Shown here: in pieces, positions 30,336-41,611 of the stretch
Layout: each line of letters starts with the position of its first letter
Position numbering within the stretch: position 1 is the first letter of the stretch
NCBI GenBank assembly: GCA_956465555.1
Contig: OY101115.1
Span: 62,001-126,000 of the forward strand
Length of the DNA: 64,000 nt
Source: Nitzschia sp. pyKryTriq1
Lineage: Eukaryota; Bacillariophyta; Bacillariophyceae; Bacillariales; Bacillariaceae
Direction of reading: 5' to 3'
Translations under genes and position numbers: made by a program
Notes under the pieces: model-generated
What the model was told of the DNA's origin: nothing
The model's input: the letters and a program-made list of their open reading frames with translations, nothing else
Databases searched by the model: none

Positions 30336-30574
30336 AAGGATTTCAGTCGAATCGATCGAACCAAGCATTGAATCCTAGTGATCGAACCTAGCATTTATTC
30401 CTAGTGATCGAACCAAATGGGGTGTTTGGGGGGCGGTGCATAGGGTATGGTTTATCCCCTTGATGGGTACCAACTAACCCCTCTATCGAACCAACTAACC
30501 CCTCTATCGAACCTAGCCTTAACTGCAAGTTACGGGCGGGGGTAGCAGCCCATACCTTCAGATACCCATCATAC
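30336..30574 (+). repeat. Dispersed repeat with CCTAGTGATCGAACC units, copy A
   Basis: Repeated units GAATCCTAGTGATCGAACC, then ACTAACCCCTCTATCGAACC twice, then GCAAGTTACGGGCGGGGGTA, GCAGCCCATACCTTCAGATA and CCCATCATACTATATCG. The same series occurs at 47520-47815 in the same orientation, and both copies end directly at a Penelope-like terminus (TATATCGTAAAGC). Confidence 0.65.
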
Positions 30575-30666
30575 TATATCGTAAAGCAGCGAAAAAGTGC
30601 ACTGTCTAATTTAGATACTACCTTGACGGTTGAGAGCAATTAATCTCTCCCCTGCCGGAACGATAG
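30575..30666 (-). repeat. Penelope-like 3' end, 92 bases
   Basis: Reverse copy: TATATCGTAAAGCAGCGAAA, GTGCACTGTCTAATTTAG, TACCTTGACGGTTGAGAGC, CTGCCGGAACGATAG. Near-identical to 7963-8057 over its whole length. Read on the minus strand it ends in an open frame KLDSALFRCFTI followed by TAG. Confidence 0.7.
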
Positions 30667-31450
30667 GAGTGTAAGATGGGTGAGTGGAATTGTCGACTAC
30701 ACGACACGGGACTGAGGAAGTGGTTCCACGAGTCATTAGTCAGCAGACGAAGTACAGACTACGGAGATTTCAACAGCGCGTCGTGGTGGCGCGTCGCGAC
30801 GATCATGTCGTATCAAATTATATATATGCCCACAATGAAGAAACGTGCGCGACGGACAGACGTGACTCATTCCGTTTTTGTGAGTTTGTCAACCGTTCCT
30901 GTGCTGCTGTACCGCTTACTGGTACCTGTACCGGTAGCCAGTACTAGTAGCCACGACGCCAGAAGGAATGACAATCCAGACATTGACAATTTACGTGTAC
31001 GGGATCGAAATCCATGTACATATCCATACCTGTATGTAAGAGTATCCTTCCCGGTGGCGCCAACAATACCAATACATACTGTAATGTGAACTTTCACACA
31101 TTATTGCGATGGGAAGGCGGCGAATTAACATATGCCTTGAGGCATTAACCGGAAACGAAGAACATGCTCCTGGGCAATGATGTAGTGCTTGAGTCTTGCA
31201 CGGTGTCGGTAGGGTGTTCGCTCGGTAGTATGATACGCACGATCTGGCGTGTGTGGGCGCGGTGCGTGAACTCACAGGGGCAGGCGGGCGGGTCAAAATC
31301 AAACGATAATAGCCGCTTTTCTTGCGCGTCATCATTGCTAGCCGAAAACAAAAAGCAGCCAAAAAGAGCACAAAAGTGACAATAAAAGTGAGAAGAGATC
31401 CTCACTTTCACTCTCCTCACTCTCTTTCGAAAGGACGAGATATTCTGTTA
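30667..31450. other. Intergenic, 5' region of the RXL protein gene
   Basis: No gene supported. An open frame at 30676-31089 has no recognisable feature and is crossed by longer frames on both strands. The 120 bases before 31451 are in frame with the next gene but contain no ATG. Confidence 0.45.
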
Positions 31451-34102
31451 ATGAAGATGTCGAAGACTCGTTCCTTATTGATCGCCAGCCGTCGTCAATC
31501 GGCGCTTTGGCTCCTGTTTCTGATCGTGCAATACTGTAGCAGCAGCGCAGCAGCAGGAACTACCGATGGAGTCGTCGCCCAAACGCGCGGAGATCGGAAG
31601 GAGAAGACCGGGCGATTTCCCAGCCACCTCCGGGCCGTCGATATGGAGTTTACCTTGCCAATCAGCGGCGAGGATGATGATCATGATCATGATCACGTTG
31701 GTAGTACTAGAAAGCTTGAGGGCGATGGCACGTTTAACACCCACGTGCGAATGACTGTGGAAGGATACTCGACCGGACTGACTTCGGAATACCATGCGGT
31801 GGTGGAAGACATTTTCAAATCGGTATACAACACCTTGTCATCCAGCACGGATGATGATCAGTGCTCCGATCCTCAACCTTTTATCACACTGGAAGAGGTA
31901 ACACTTTTGCCTGAGACCATCGATACTTCTTCTTCGTCGAGCGATCTCTCCAACTTTACTTTCGTACTATCGATCAGCGGAAGTTCTCTCAAGCCGTGTG
32001 GCTACTTTGCCGAGGCCACGGAGACTCCTGATCTTTTCTCTGTGGGAGAACCAGCAGATGGGCAGGAATGCGAGGCTTGTACCAAGGAAGGTGTGGACGA
32101 AAACGCGTTTGTACTTCAGTTTAACGTCCTCTACGCTGCAGCCGTGGATGAAGCGGATGGCGTTGACGGCTCCGATGGAACGCTCGAGAGCGAAGCCCGC
32201 AATGTAGTCCTTCGGGATGTGGAACAAATCAAATACCCGATTTGCGAACCGCCCATCGGAGCATCCGTGAACACCTTTACAACCACTGTTGTGTTGACAG
32301 CCGATTCCGATCTCTTTGCTAACGGATTAGCCGAGGCAGAACTGAGGTTTATTAAAGCGTACGACGAAGTGAATGCTCAAAACGGCTGCTTCGTGGATCC
32401 ATTAAAGCGACGCATCATCAGCGTTCGGTTTGACATAGACGAAGGAAGACGCAACTTACAAGACGAAGTCGCTGCTCCTACGGGAGCGCCTTCCGTCTCA
32501 AACATCCCCACGTTCACTCCAAGAATCACAATTCCAAAGACTTCCATTGACATTGTTGCGGATATCACTGGAGATTGTGTTGGATGCCCTGGCGATCAAA
32601 ATCTCTTTGATCAAACGAGTGCTGGCAGCACCACCCGTCGTGACCTACAACTGGGACATACTACTCGTACTCTTCAGCAGGGTACATGCAATGGCGAGTG
32701 CCGTGGCCCGACAACTCAAGAGTTCATGGTTGTCTTTCAGCCTGGTGGCGGATGCGTGGTAGAGCTAGACTCTGTGGATTGTCCAGTGACCAATGATGAC
32801 AGCAACAGCAAGTCCAGTGAGGACGATGACGCTTTGGCACTTCGGTCTTACCTGGATCTCGAAATCACATTGAACGCATCATCGTGGCTGCGGCTGATCT
32901 CCTGTGACGAAGATGCGATTAGCTCTAACGACGATGAAGCCCACCCCGCCATTGTCATTATTGAAAACTTATTCCTCGCCACTTATAATGGACTCGTGGC
33001 CGAGTATTGTGATCCTTTCGGAAGAATCGTGGTCTATACCGAGACTGTCAGGGAAGACAATGATGAAGATGACGGAGACTTGCTCAAGACCATCGAGAAA
33101 AGTGTGAAAAAGTACAGTGCTGGGGATCAGGTCGACAAGCCGGTGACTTTGGAACTTCGCTTTCTGGTAGTGCGACTATGTCGCCGCGGAACAGTTGACT
33201 TCGACAAGCTGTCCAGCTTTGACTCTGACGAGGACTCTGATGATTGTGATGGTTTGTTCTTTGACACCATCACTGATCTGGAGACGAGAGAGGAAGAAGA
33301 AGAAGATGACCACAGGAGGGGACGAAAGAAAACTCGGAATCTACTACGGAGCTCCGTGTTTGCGTCTTTGCTGTTCCAACAAGAAGGGCTAGACGAGGAT
33401 GAAGATACTTTCGAGAAGGATTTCCATGTAACCCTTGGTCGCAGTAGACCCAACTTTCACCACCAATCCTCTTGGGAAGACGCCCCGTCGCGCTCCACCA
33501 CATCGTCGGTACTTCGAAGAGGACTCCTGGTTTCTTCGACCAACGACATCAATACCTGCTATTGCCCGAATGATTCGGTGTCACGCCGCCCTCCAAGACT
33601 CGAAGAATTCCGTTTGGCCTACGAAGAGATTCTCGAATACGTAACGTCCGAAGAAGTCGGCAACTGTACCAATCCCTTTGCCCAGACTTCCTCTTCGCCC
33701 TTTGCTCCATCGGAGGGATCCTTCTCTGACATTGGTGGTATCTGCCCTTGGAAGGGGAATGACATTGTAATTGCCGAAGAATACAGCACGCTGCCGCCGA
33801 CGGACGAGCCGACCGCGTCCCCGAGTATCAGTACCACCGCACCGCAAGCTCCCGGAGAATCATGCAATAACGATCCTGATTGCATTTCTGAATGCTGCTG
33901 TGACACCTGTGGCGATTGTGCGCCGTGTGACCCGGAGGTTTTGACATGCGACCAATGTTGTACTAGCGATCCCGAGCAGTGTCCCGCTCCCTGCGATCCT
34001 GATCCTTCTTGCAGTTGTAATTGCTGCTTTGAAGACTGTGGCCCGGATGATGTGACATGCGACCAATGTTGTTCTAGTAGCGATCCCGAGCAGTGTCCCT
34101 GA
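31451..34102 (+). CDS. Secreted RXL-motif-rich protein with Cys-rich tail, candidate cell wall protein
   Basis: 883 residues from the ATG at 31451 (a second at 31457 is possible). A signal peptide is evident (about 1-36, LIASRRQSALWLLFLIVQYC then SSSAAAG). The protein is acidic, with two or three copies of a loosely repeated domain: VEDIFKSVYNTLSSSTDDDQ with ITLEEVTLLPET and FTFVLSISGS (about 110-200), AEAELRFIKAYDEVNAQNGC (about 300), and IIENLFLATYNGLVAEYCDP (about 500). RXL tripeptides follow acidic or Thr-rich linkers: RKL (87), RNL (333), RDL (397), RTL (406), RNL (629), RGL (689). In silaffins and cingulins RXL is an endoproteolytic processing site. The C-terminus has many Cys, with TCDQCCTSDPEQCP and TCDQCCSSSDPEQCP as a duplication. 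Secretion is well supported; a role in the frustule is inference. Confidence 0.8.
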   Translation: MKMSKTRSLLIASRRQSALWLLFLIVQYCSSSAAAGTTDGVVAQTRGDRKEKTGRFPSHLRAVDMEFTLPISGEDDDHDHDHVGSTRKLEGDGTFNTHVRMTVEGYSTGLTSEYHAVVEDIFKSVYNTLSSSTDDDQCSDPQPFITLEEVTLLPETIDTSSSSSDLSNFTFVLSISGSSLKPCGYFAEATETPDLFSVGEPADGQECEACTKEGVDENAFVLQFNVLYAAAVDEADGVDGSDGTLESEARNVVLRDVEQIKYPICEPPIGASVNTFTTTVVLTADSDLFANGLAEAELRFIKAYDEVNAQNGCFVDPLKRRIISVRFDIDEGRRNLQDEVAAPTGAPSVSNIPTFTPRITIPKTSIDIVADITGDCVGCPGDQNLFDQTSAGSTTRRDLQLGHTTRTLQQGTCNGECRGPTTQEFMVVFQPGGGCVVELDSVDCPVTNDDSNSKSSEDDDALALRSYLDLEITLNASSWLRLISCDEDAISSNDDEAHPAIVIIENLFLATYNGLVAEYCDPFGRIVVYTETVREDNDEDDGDLLKTIEKSVKKYSAGDQVDKPVTLELRFLVVRLCRRGTVDFDKLSSFDSDEDSDDCDGLFFDTITDLETREEEEEDDHRRGRKKTRNLLRSSVFASLLFQQEGLDEDEDTFEKDFHVTLGRSRPNFHHQSSWEDAPSRSTTSSVLRRGLLVSSTNDINTCYCPNDSVSRRPPRLEEFRLAYEEILEYVTSEEVGNCTNPFAQTSSSPFAPSEGSFSDIGGICPWKGNDIVIAEEYSTLPPTDEPTASPSISTTAPQAPGESCNNDPDCISECCCDTCGDCAPCDPEVLTCDQCCTSDPEQCPAPCDPDPSCSCNCCFEDCGPDDVTCDQCCSSSDPEQCP

Positions 34103-34311
34103 GGCGGCTATGATTGTATTGCATTCTACTACTACTACTGGAGTATCAAAAAACGTTCAAATCATAGCTAATTCAGTAGTGATGGCAACTACTACTACTA
34201 CTATCATGTAAGTTCGAATGAATGTTTTTGAGTGTTATAATGCAGGACCGGCAGGACTGTATCGTTGACGACTCTCCTCTCTATAAATACATGAGAAGTA
34301 GCTTTGTCTAG

Positions 34312-34611
34312 CTAGTCGACGACGACTGTTGGACCACTTTCCATATCCTCTTCGTCTATTACTAGTTCTTCAGAACTCTTCCTAATGTTGTTGTTGTTGT
34401 TGTTTTTGTTGCCGGGAGGCAAAATGGTCGTCTTGTTGCTGATCGCACTACTAGTCCCGATTGCACCACCACCACCACCTTTTCGTGTTTTTCCTCCATG
34501 TACCGATTCATCCTATTCATCGTTGTAGTCATAGTCTGGTGCTTGTTCTTGTTCTTGTTCTTGTTCTTGTTGCTGTTGCGTTTTCTGCTCTACTTTGTTT
34601 ATCAAAGACAT
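34312..34611 (-). pseudogene. 100-codon small gene interrupted by one in-frame TAG
   Basis: On the minus strand an ATG at 34611 opens MSLINKVEQK, then a Gln/Glu run and APDYDYNDE, followed by TAG (34513-34515). Without any frame change the reading continues DESVHGGKTRKGGGGG, AIGTSSAISNKTTILPPGNK, an Asn run, IRKSSEELVIDEEDMESGP and TVVVD to a second TAG at 34312. The composition on both sides is that of a small acidic diatom protein, so this is either a gene recently broken by one change, a read-through case, a 32-residue peptide followed by UTR, or a sequencing error. Not recognised as any family. Confidence 0.4.
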
Positions 34612-34967
34612 GGAGTTGAGAGGCTGTAGTAGTAGTGGTAGTAGTAGTAGCGAGGACTACTACTCTACTACTAGTAGCTAGCTAGTAGTAGTAGGAGGAG
34701 GAAGAGTTTGCCGTGGATACCTACAGTACCTGCGCTGTACCCATACACCCCCCCCCCCCCGCCCGCCCGGCCATGCAGAGACCCCGCGCAAATTATTTGA
34801 CTTCACGCCACGTCATCATTCCTTTTCGTTCGATTAGTTTGACTCTTCTAATAATACTCTATCGGGTCATGATGGCGGTGACGACGTGTCTGATTGGAGG
34901 AGAAAGCGTGATGTCATCCATTCATTCATTCATCTTCATTTCACAGCACAACAACATATCACATCAG

Positions 34968-35002
<35 letters not shown>

Positions 35003-35173
35003 CGTATCACGTCATCTTCCCGCACCACGAATGCATCATCCGATGGACACAACATCATGTTTCGGGTTGTTTTCTTCTTCTTCTACAACAAACAACAATG
35101 TTATAGTGCAACTTTTGCTAGTACAGTAAAATACAACTCAAATAATACTCAATACTCAGTATAAAAGAATATT
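34612..35173. other. Intergenic, 5' region of the SLC10A7-like gene
   Basis: No gene supported. TAG/CTA tracts (34627-34700), a C run (34747-34760) and a CAT run (34970-35003). ORFs here are coded by these repeats. Confidence 0.5.
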
Positions 35174-36974
35174 ATGGCAGCAGACGACAAAGCAAACAAG
35201 AAGAAGGAGGAGCATCATCATCATCATCATCATGACGATGACGAGGACAGCACTCTTGACCTAACCGAACAGACTATTCCGAATAATAATACATCTCGAT
35301 TCAGTTCCGCCCTGTTTTCGGTAACGGGCAACTCCTCCTCACCACCAGACGAAGAACAAGGCGTAGTATTACTAGTAGAGGATGACAAAGACAACAAGAG
35401 CAACAACAAAGAACAAGGAGAAAAAGAAACAGAAGAAGAGATTATTTCGACATCGTCACCATCGTCATCATTATCTTTGTCATGCTGGCGCAAGATGTAT
35501 CCACGAGCCGTGAAATTCTGGTGGGACAATGAATTTGTATGTTTGGTCGTGGTGGTGATTTTATTGGCCCGGGCCTATCCTCCCCTCGGAGCTGTGTATT
35601 TGGCACCGGATATTACATCGACTTGGATTGCCGTCATTTTCATTTTCAGTAAGTAAAAATACAGGTACTCGTACACGTAGTACAGCTTGTTGTTGAATGC
35701 AACTACTACTTTATATGAATGCAGGAATATGACGACTCGATGGATACTACTTCATCTCGTGCTGCCAATGATAATAGTACTCTAACATTCGTTCATCTCT
35801 CTCTCTCTCTCTCGTCCAATAAAAAATAATAGTCATGGCCGGTTTGGGACTCAAAACGGAAGAATTCTCCAAGGCCTTTCAACGACTATGGTTCAATACG
35901 GTCGTTCAAGTCTTTAACTTTGGTGTCGTCAGTAGTGTCGTATTTGGCGTCAGTCGGGCATTGGTCCAAATCAATGTCATTTCGCAATCCTTGGCCGATG
36001 GCATGGTCGTCTGTGCCGCCTTGCCACTGACGATTAATATGGTACTCGTCTTGACCAAAAGTGCTGGCGGTGATGAAGCGTCGGCGATTTTCAATGCCGC
36101 CTTTGGCAATATGGTCGGTGTCTTTTTAAGTCCCATCCTAATTTTGGGATATTTGGGCGTGAGTGATAGTGGATCGGTCGAACTATGGGAAGTCTTTTAT
36201 AAATTGGCATTGCGAGTCGTGGCACCCGTCACTTTGGGTCAATTGCTACAAAAGTTTTGTCCACCCGTCGTGGCGTTTACCAAAAAGTACAAGCATTATT
36301 TCAAACAGGCACAACAATACTGTTTGATCTTTATTGTCTATACCGTCTTTTGTGAGACCTTTTATGCTGCTGCTGCAGATGACGATGACAACGCTGTCGA
36401 CACGACCAGTATCGGAGATATTTTCATCATGATTGCCGTCCAATTCTGTTTGTTGTGCGGATTGATGATTTTGTCATGGTATACCTTTCGATGCTTGTTT
36501 CGGGATGAACCAACATTACGAGTCATGGGATTGTTTGGATCGACCCAAAAGACGGTCGCCATGGGCGTACCATTGATCAATGCGATCTATCAAGGCAATC
36601 CCTTGATCGGATTGTATACCTTACCGCTCTTGATTTGGCATCCAATGCAATTGGTAGTCGGAACCTTTTTGGCACCCAAACTCGCCAAGTGGGTGGAACA
36701 AGAACAAGAACGATTAGGACAACAAGGACAACAAGGACAACAAGAACAACAGCAACCACAAGCACATGATGATGATCATGATGATGATGATGGAGGCGAC
36801 GAAGGTGACAATGAAGAAGTGGCGAAAAAAGATTCAGAGGACGACGAAGAAGAAGCCGGTACCAAGGCTGCCTCTGGGTCGTCGGACGAAGAAGCTTCAC
36901 CACCATCACCAACTGCTAGTGCTGCTGCTGCTGCCGCCGCTGAAACGACAACAACCTCCAATAATAATGAATAG
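35174..36974 (+). CDS. SLC10A7-like (bile acid:sodium symporter family) transporter, two exons
   Basis: Exons 35174-35648 and 35833-36974, joined across a 184-base GT-AG intron (TTCA|GTAAGT ... AATAATAG|TC) to give 538 residues. The join restores [20 protein letters not shown], the family's SxLSLKTEEL-like block. Residues 1-100 are a hydrophilic His/Asp/Glu tail; about ten hydrophobic segments follow from [20 protein letters not shown]. Further family blocks are [39 protein letters not shown] and [20 protein letters not shown]. The C-terminus is a long Gln/Asp/Glu/Ser tail. Human SLC10A7 affects calcium handling and protein glycosylation in the secretory pathway; whether this homolog transports an organic anion is unknown. 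Convergent with the V-ATPase D gene. Confidence 0.88.
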
Positions 36975-37575
36975 AGCTGCTGGCTGTCGTCGTCAGGATG
37001 ATGTACTATATATTATAGTATTGATCTTTGCTTCAATTCCATACCATTCCATTCTCTACTCTAGTAGCAGGAGTTTTGTACGAGTAGAGTAGCAGCTACC
37101 TACTACTACTAGTAGTAGTAGAGTAGTAGAGAGTAGAAAGGTACTCAAACAAGGAGGCAAACTCTATTACTACTACTAGAGCTAGTAGTAGTACACGATG
37201 GAGACTACTTCTACTACTACTACTAGTAGAGGACGAATACGTACGAAAGCGATCGGCAACTTTTGGAGAACCCCGACTACGAGTACTATCATCGATAGTG
37301 TACGAGTATAGGGCAACTATACCAGTACTGTATCGAAGGTACTACCAATGGACCAGCACTCACTAGTAGACTACAGTACTATTACTAGTAGTAGTAGTGT
37401 GGAATACGGTAGGAGTTTACAGTAGGAGTAAAGAGAGTCAGTCGAGTCTATACCAATACACGTACTGCTTCTACTTTCAATGTCTCGTCTCGTTACGAGT
37501 GTGTCACTGCCTGGCCCGGCCCGGCGCCCACACCAGAACCCATTCATTCATTCGTCAAGTCAAATCAAGTTGTAG
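36975..37575. other. Intergenic between convergent genes, CTA/TAG-rich
   Basis: No gene supported; about half is CTA/TAG tract (37090-37230, 37370-37400). Confidence 0.55.
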
Positions 37576-38733
37576 TTAAAAGACGACATCTTCATCTTCA
37601 TTGACATCATAGACGGCAGTAATATCGGCATCATTTTCTTTGCCACCACTGTTGCTGTTGCTGTTGTTGCTGCTGCTTTTCCCAGACATAATGGCGGTCG
37701 CCGCCGCCTTTTCCTTGGCCTTTTGTTCCAAGGCCTGTTCGACCTGTTTCTTTCCTTGCACCAATTTGAGACGTGTAAAGTCTTCTCGTTCCAATTCATC
37801 CAATTCCCGCCCAATATAGGCCAAGGTCCCTTCAATTTTGGGAATGGTAACATTCTCCAAAGCATTGACACGACGATTAGTCACCTTGAGAGCTTCATCC
37901 AAAGTCACAAAGGAAGTTTGAAGAGAAGCGAGTCTGATTTTGTTTGTTTTGTTTTGTGCGTTTGTAGGAAATGGTGGTAATGAAGGCATGAGGATGGGTG
38001 AGTCGTCAAATAAAAGTCGTCATGATGTAAAAGGATTCACTTCACTTTTACTTTGACTTTTTACTTACTTGATCAAATTCTCGAGCAGGACTGTAAATTT
38101 CTCACGCACCGCGACAATCTTTTTTCCTCCACCGACCAGACCCAAACTCTGATTGTCATGCATCGCACCGGTATCGTATTTGGTAAAGACGGGCAGTTTG
38201 ACACCGGCGACATTGTCGACACCGGCCCCGACACGGATCCGGGCCGTCATACCGCCCTCGGCGACCTTTTGTTTGAAATTTCCCGCCGCATATTCGGCCT
38301 GGGTCAAGGAGAAAAAGGCCGAAGACGAGTCGGTCGCCATGGAATTTTTGGTTTCGGCAATCATCTTGGCGTAATCACGAAATTTGACCTAGTAGGTATC
38401 AAAATTATAGTAGAAGCAAAGCAAAGCAAAGGTGGAAAAGAAAGAAGTGCACGCGTAGACGTTTAGAACGAGAAGTTGGGAAGAAACAACGACTGCAAAA
38501 CGATCACCCAAGCGAGAGACGCGACGCGCCCCAGCCCACAGTACGAACAGTGTTTTATAGTTCAAATCAATCCATCATCATCATCGATATGTGTGTTTTC
38601 GTTCTTTTTCGTTCGTTCTTCTTACCTTCAAAGCATCGGCCTTTTTCTTCAAGAGCTTGTGTCCACCTTGAGCAGCTTTGAGCTTACCCTTGAAGATTTG
38701 CTGGTTCATTCGCGTGGGAGGTACTTCTGCCAT
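37576..38733 (-). CDS. ATP6V1D: V-type H+-ATPase subunit D, three exons
   Basis: Minus-strand exons 38733-38626, 38388-38069 and 37933-37576 give 261 residues. The joins were set by GT-AG borders and by the family sequence. Exon 1 reads [20 protein letters not shown] to ALK; exon 2 begins [17 protein letters not shown]; exon 2-3 restores [20 protein letters not shown]. Exon 3 has [20 protein letters not shown] and [19 protein letters not shown], hallmark blocks of subunit D. This is the central rotor stalk of the V1 sector, transmitting rotation between ATP hydrolysis and proton pumping at vacuolar and endomembranes (in diatoms also the silica deposition vesicle). The C-terminal 45 residues carry a Ser/Asn-rich insertion. 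Length matches the family (about 250). Confidence 0.95.
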
Positions 38734-39737
38734 GGTGTCGGTTTCAGTTTCAGTATGAGTAGTAGTTGCAACAACAGCAGTCTTTCTTTGTTTAAAAGTA
38801 TATAGACGATAGATGTATATATATAGGGAGAGAGGAGAGATGGATGGATGGATAGATACTGATGTACAGGAGGATCTATATTCGAAGATCGATCAATCGG
38901 CACTGCGGAACCGAAGGAATTCGAGTAGCGGGAACTTTTCAGTTCGTCGGTTGAAAATTGGTGTGCTTGTAGGGAGGTACAAACAGCAACAGCAACAACG
39001 ACAGAAGTAGGACTACTCTAGATAGAGCAACAACAGCAATGGATTCTTCTTCTCTTTCCGCAGCAGCAACAGCAGCAGCAGCAGCAAAAAGAGCAACAAC
39101 AACGAAGGCACTTTTCTTGCTTGTTAGCCTGCCTTGCTTGTTATGCTGGATGATCAATTGCAAAACGCAAGAAGCGCCTTCGCTCGAGGCTCGGCCAACT
39201 CGTTTTTGTATACACTTTGCGCGCCGGCACATTCGATTTGTCCGTGTCGGCGTGAAATGGATCCGTTGAATATCATACGTATGGCTAAACTCCGGGTAAT
39301 GGAAGGGAATTTAGCGAGCGCGCAGCGGATGCATGGCTGGACAGACGCAATCGATACGAACGAATACAACATCATAAATAAATAATAGTAGCGAGGTCTC
39401 TCCTGAATGTCTCGCGAGCTCCGAGCTCCGGAGGAGGAGCTCCGGAGCCGCAGCCGCGCAGTACCGGTAGGCCGCAGTTCAGCACAGGCAACGCAACACG
39501 CAACACGCAACACGCAGTACGGTAGCGCATCTTCTATCGATCGGCATGCATGAACGACCATGACGTCTTGTTGTCGGGGTCGTTGCTGTTGATCCTGCTC
39601 CTGATATATTGTTTGTGTTCTTGTATCACTACTTGTAAGAGAACGAGAGACCCTTTCCTCCTTCTCCTCACAGTAACAACAACAGTAACAACAACAGCAT
39701 CTTGATTTCAGTTTCAGTACCAGTACCAGAAAATATC
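38734..39737. other. Divergent 5' region of V-ATPase D and NDUFB7
   Basis: No gene supported over 1 kb. Includes (ATGG)n at 38838-38855, CAG/CAA runs at 39040-39110 and CGCAACA repeats near 39487-39515. A 76-codon frame at 39039 is made largely of an Ala-coding run. Confidence 0.5.
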
Positions 39738-40010
39738 ATGGGTGGACACGATAATAGTCACGACAGTCATCGCAACAATCCCGCGGCCGAACCCACGGCC
39801 AAACAAGACATTGCCGCACTCAAGGCGGCCAAGATTCCACTGGCCTTTCGAGACAAGTGCGGACATTTGCTCATTGATCTCAACTCGTGTCGACGTGCCA
39901 ACTTCTTTTCACCCAATGCCTGTGGACATCAACGTCATACCTATGAGGAATGTGAATATTATGCCTGGTTGGATCGAGTTCACATCAAACAGTCGTCGGA
40001 GCAAAAATAA
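39738..40010 (+). CDS. NDUFB7: NADH dehydrogenase (complex I) subunit NDUFB7/B18
   Basis: A 90-residue protein from the ATG at 39738 (the in-frame extension upstream has no ATG). It has FRDKCGHLLIDLNSCRR and NACGHQRHTYEECEYYAWLD, giving two Cys-x9-Cys pairs that form the CHCH helical hairpin of the B18 subunit, plus the YxxCE-Y context typical of the family. This accessory subunit of mitochondrial complex I is oxidised and trapped in the intermembrane space by the Mia40 route, so it needs no cleaved presequence, in line with its start MGGHDNSHDS. No introns. Confidence 0.9.
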   Translation: MGGHDNSHDSHRNNPAAEPTAKQDIAALKAAKIPLAFRDKCGHLLIDLNSCRRANFFSPNACGHQRHTYEECEYYAWLDRVHIKQSSEQK

Positions 40011-41611
40011 GGAGCAAAAGGAGGAAAAAGAAAGAAGGAACGAGGAAGACTGAATTGGATTGTGGATGGATTGTGGATGAATCAAGGATGGGTCGAGGGA
40101 GAATGGGTGGCGCTCACGTCTCATGCTATACTATACTACATTATGGAACGTGGGGGCGGGGCGGAAACACACATGGGGCATTCTACGCTCTGCTATACTA
40201 GAACTAGTACAAGTACTAGTACTAGTAGTAGACTACATTCGTCTACTATACTGGTACTGGTACTGATACTGGTACAGTAGTAGTGCGCAGGGTGCTGCGT
40301 CGTTGTGGTTGTTGTTGTTGTTGTTTTGGTGGTGGTGGTGGTTGGCAAGAGGTAAACGACTTCTCTCTTTTTACGAAATAATATAATGCTGTGTGTTTTA
40401 GGAGAATCTACCATATGCTGTATTATTATTTTTGCTTGCTAGTAGTAGTACAGCCAGTCAGTGATTTCTTTCTTTCTTTCCCCCCCGTCTAGCTACTGTC
40501 TACTAGAGAGTACAACAGTAGGAGAACGCGTATACGAATAATACTAGTACTGCTTCACGATATAGTACTACTATTAGTAGTACTAGCAGTAGGGTTTTGG
40601 AATTGTATCGGTTCCATCTACTACTAGTAGTAAGTAACTCTCGTCTAGCTCTACTACTACTAGTACCGTCGAGTGTCGTCCTAGCATCCGGTGTGGCGTT
40701 TGGCGTTAGTACGAAGTAGTAGTAGATAGACCACGTACTACTAGCTAGTAGCCTACTAGTAGTAGTAGCTACTACTAGGATGAAAACTCTATACTACTAG
40801 TTGAGATGTCGGACACGTCCGACATCATTATTTATTCGATTAAGTCGGACACGACTGAAGGCGGAAACTATACTCGGAAGCTTGGAATCTTGTTCGAATC
40901 CTGCTTGGAAACTTTTATTTATGAACACTGGTATTCGCAAAGATCCTATCTTAACAATGGATCTTGTGTCCTCGTCTCGCCAGTATTATCGCAAGAGTAT
41001 CCAGAAGGTGATGAGTCCCAGAAGACGAGTAGTTTCTAGAACCTAGTCCAGACTAAACTGTTATAAAATTGGAATCTACTGATTTAGTAACACCGTACAT
41101 TCTGACAACCAGCACTGCAGTGCACTTTTTCGCTGCTTTACGATATAGTAGTAATAGTAGTAGTAGTACTACCGGTAGTAGGCTACTAAAACTACGTATC
41201 GTGCCGGTCGTGGTCATGATAGTAGTAGTAGTACTATCATCCCTCATCATCATCATCGTAGGAGCTTTGTTTGTTCTTCTTCGTATTCTTGTTGCGTCCT
41301 TTGTTGTCTTCTTGTTCTGTAGTAGTAGTAGTAGTAGTAGGAAACTACCAGTACTACCGCCACCCCAGCACCACCATGATTTTGTTGTTACTAGTACCTA
41401 CCTCTGATGCATTGAAAAAAGAATACTCTAGCCTCGTCCTACGACTACTAACGATCCTGCTGGGTTTCGTGTTTCGTGTTGTTCTTTTTGTACTACTACT
41501 AGTACTATTACAAGTACTACTACTAGTAGTAGTAGTACTATGTGATGCCGCCGTGGTCAGTTCCATGTACTGTAGTACTACTACCTTCTTCATCAGGACT
41601 TAAAGTCCAAG
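40011..41611. other. Intergenic, CTA/TAG- and GTAC-rich
   Basis: No gene supported over 1.6 kb. Short palindromes of the ACTAGT/AGTACT type are dense at 40195-40280, 40495-40800 and 41145-41180. A solitary forward Penelope-like end lies at 41118-41147 (CAGTGCACTTTTTCGCTGCT then TTACGATATAG). A plus frame at 40806-41039 (SDTTEGGNYTRKLGILFESC) is not low-complexity but is not recognisable. Confidence 0.5.

Noticed and set aside
30676-31089. 137-codon plus frame
   Set aside because: No recognisable motif, overlapped by other frames of similar length, and directly follows a Penelope-like end.
34970-35003. Poly-His small proteins
   Set aside because: Coded by CAT repeats that occur in many gaps; no surrounding coding signal.
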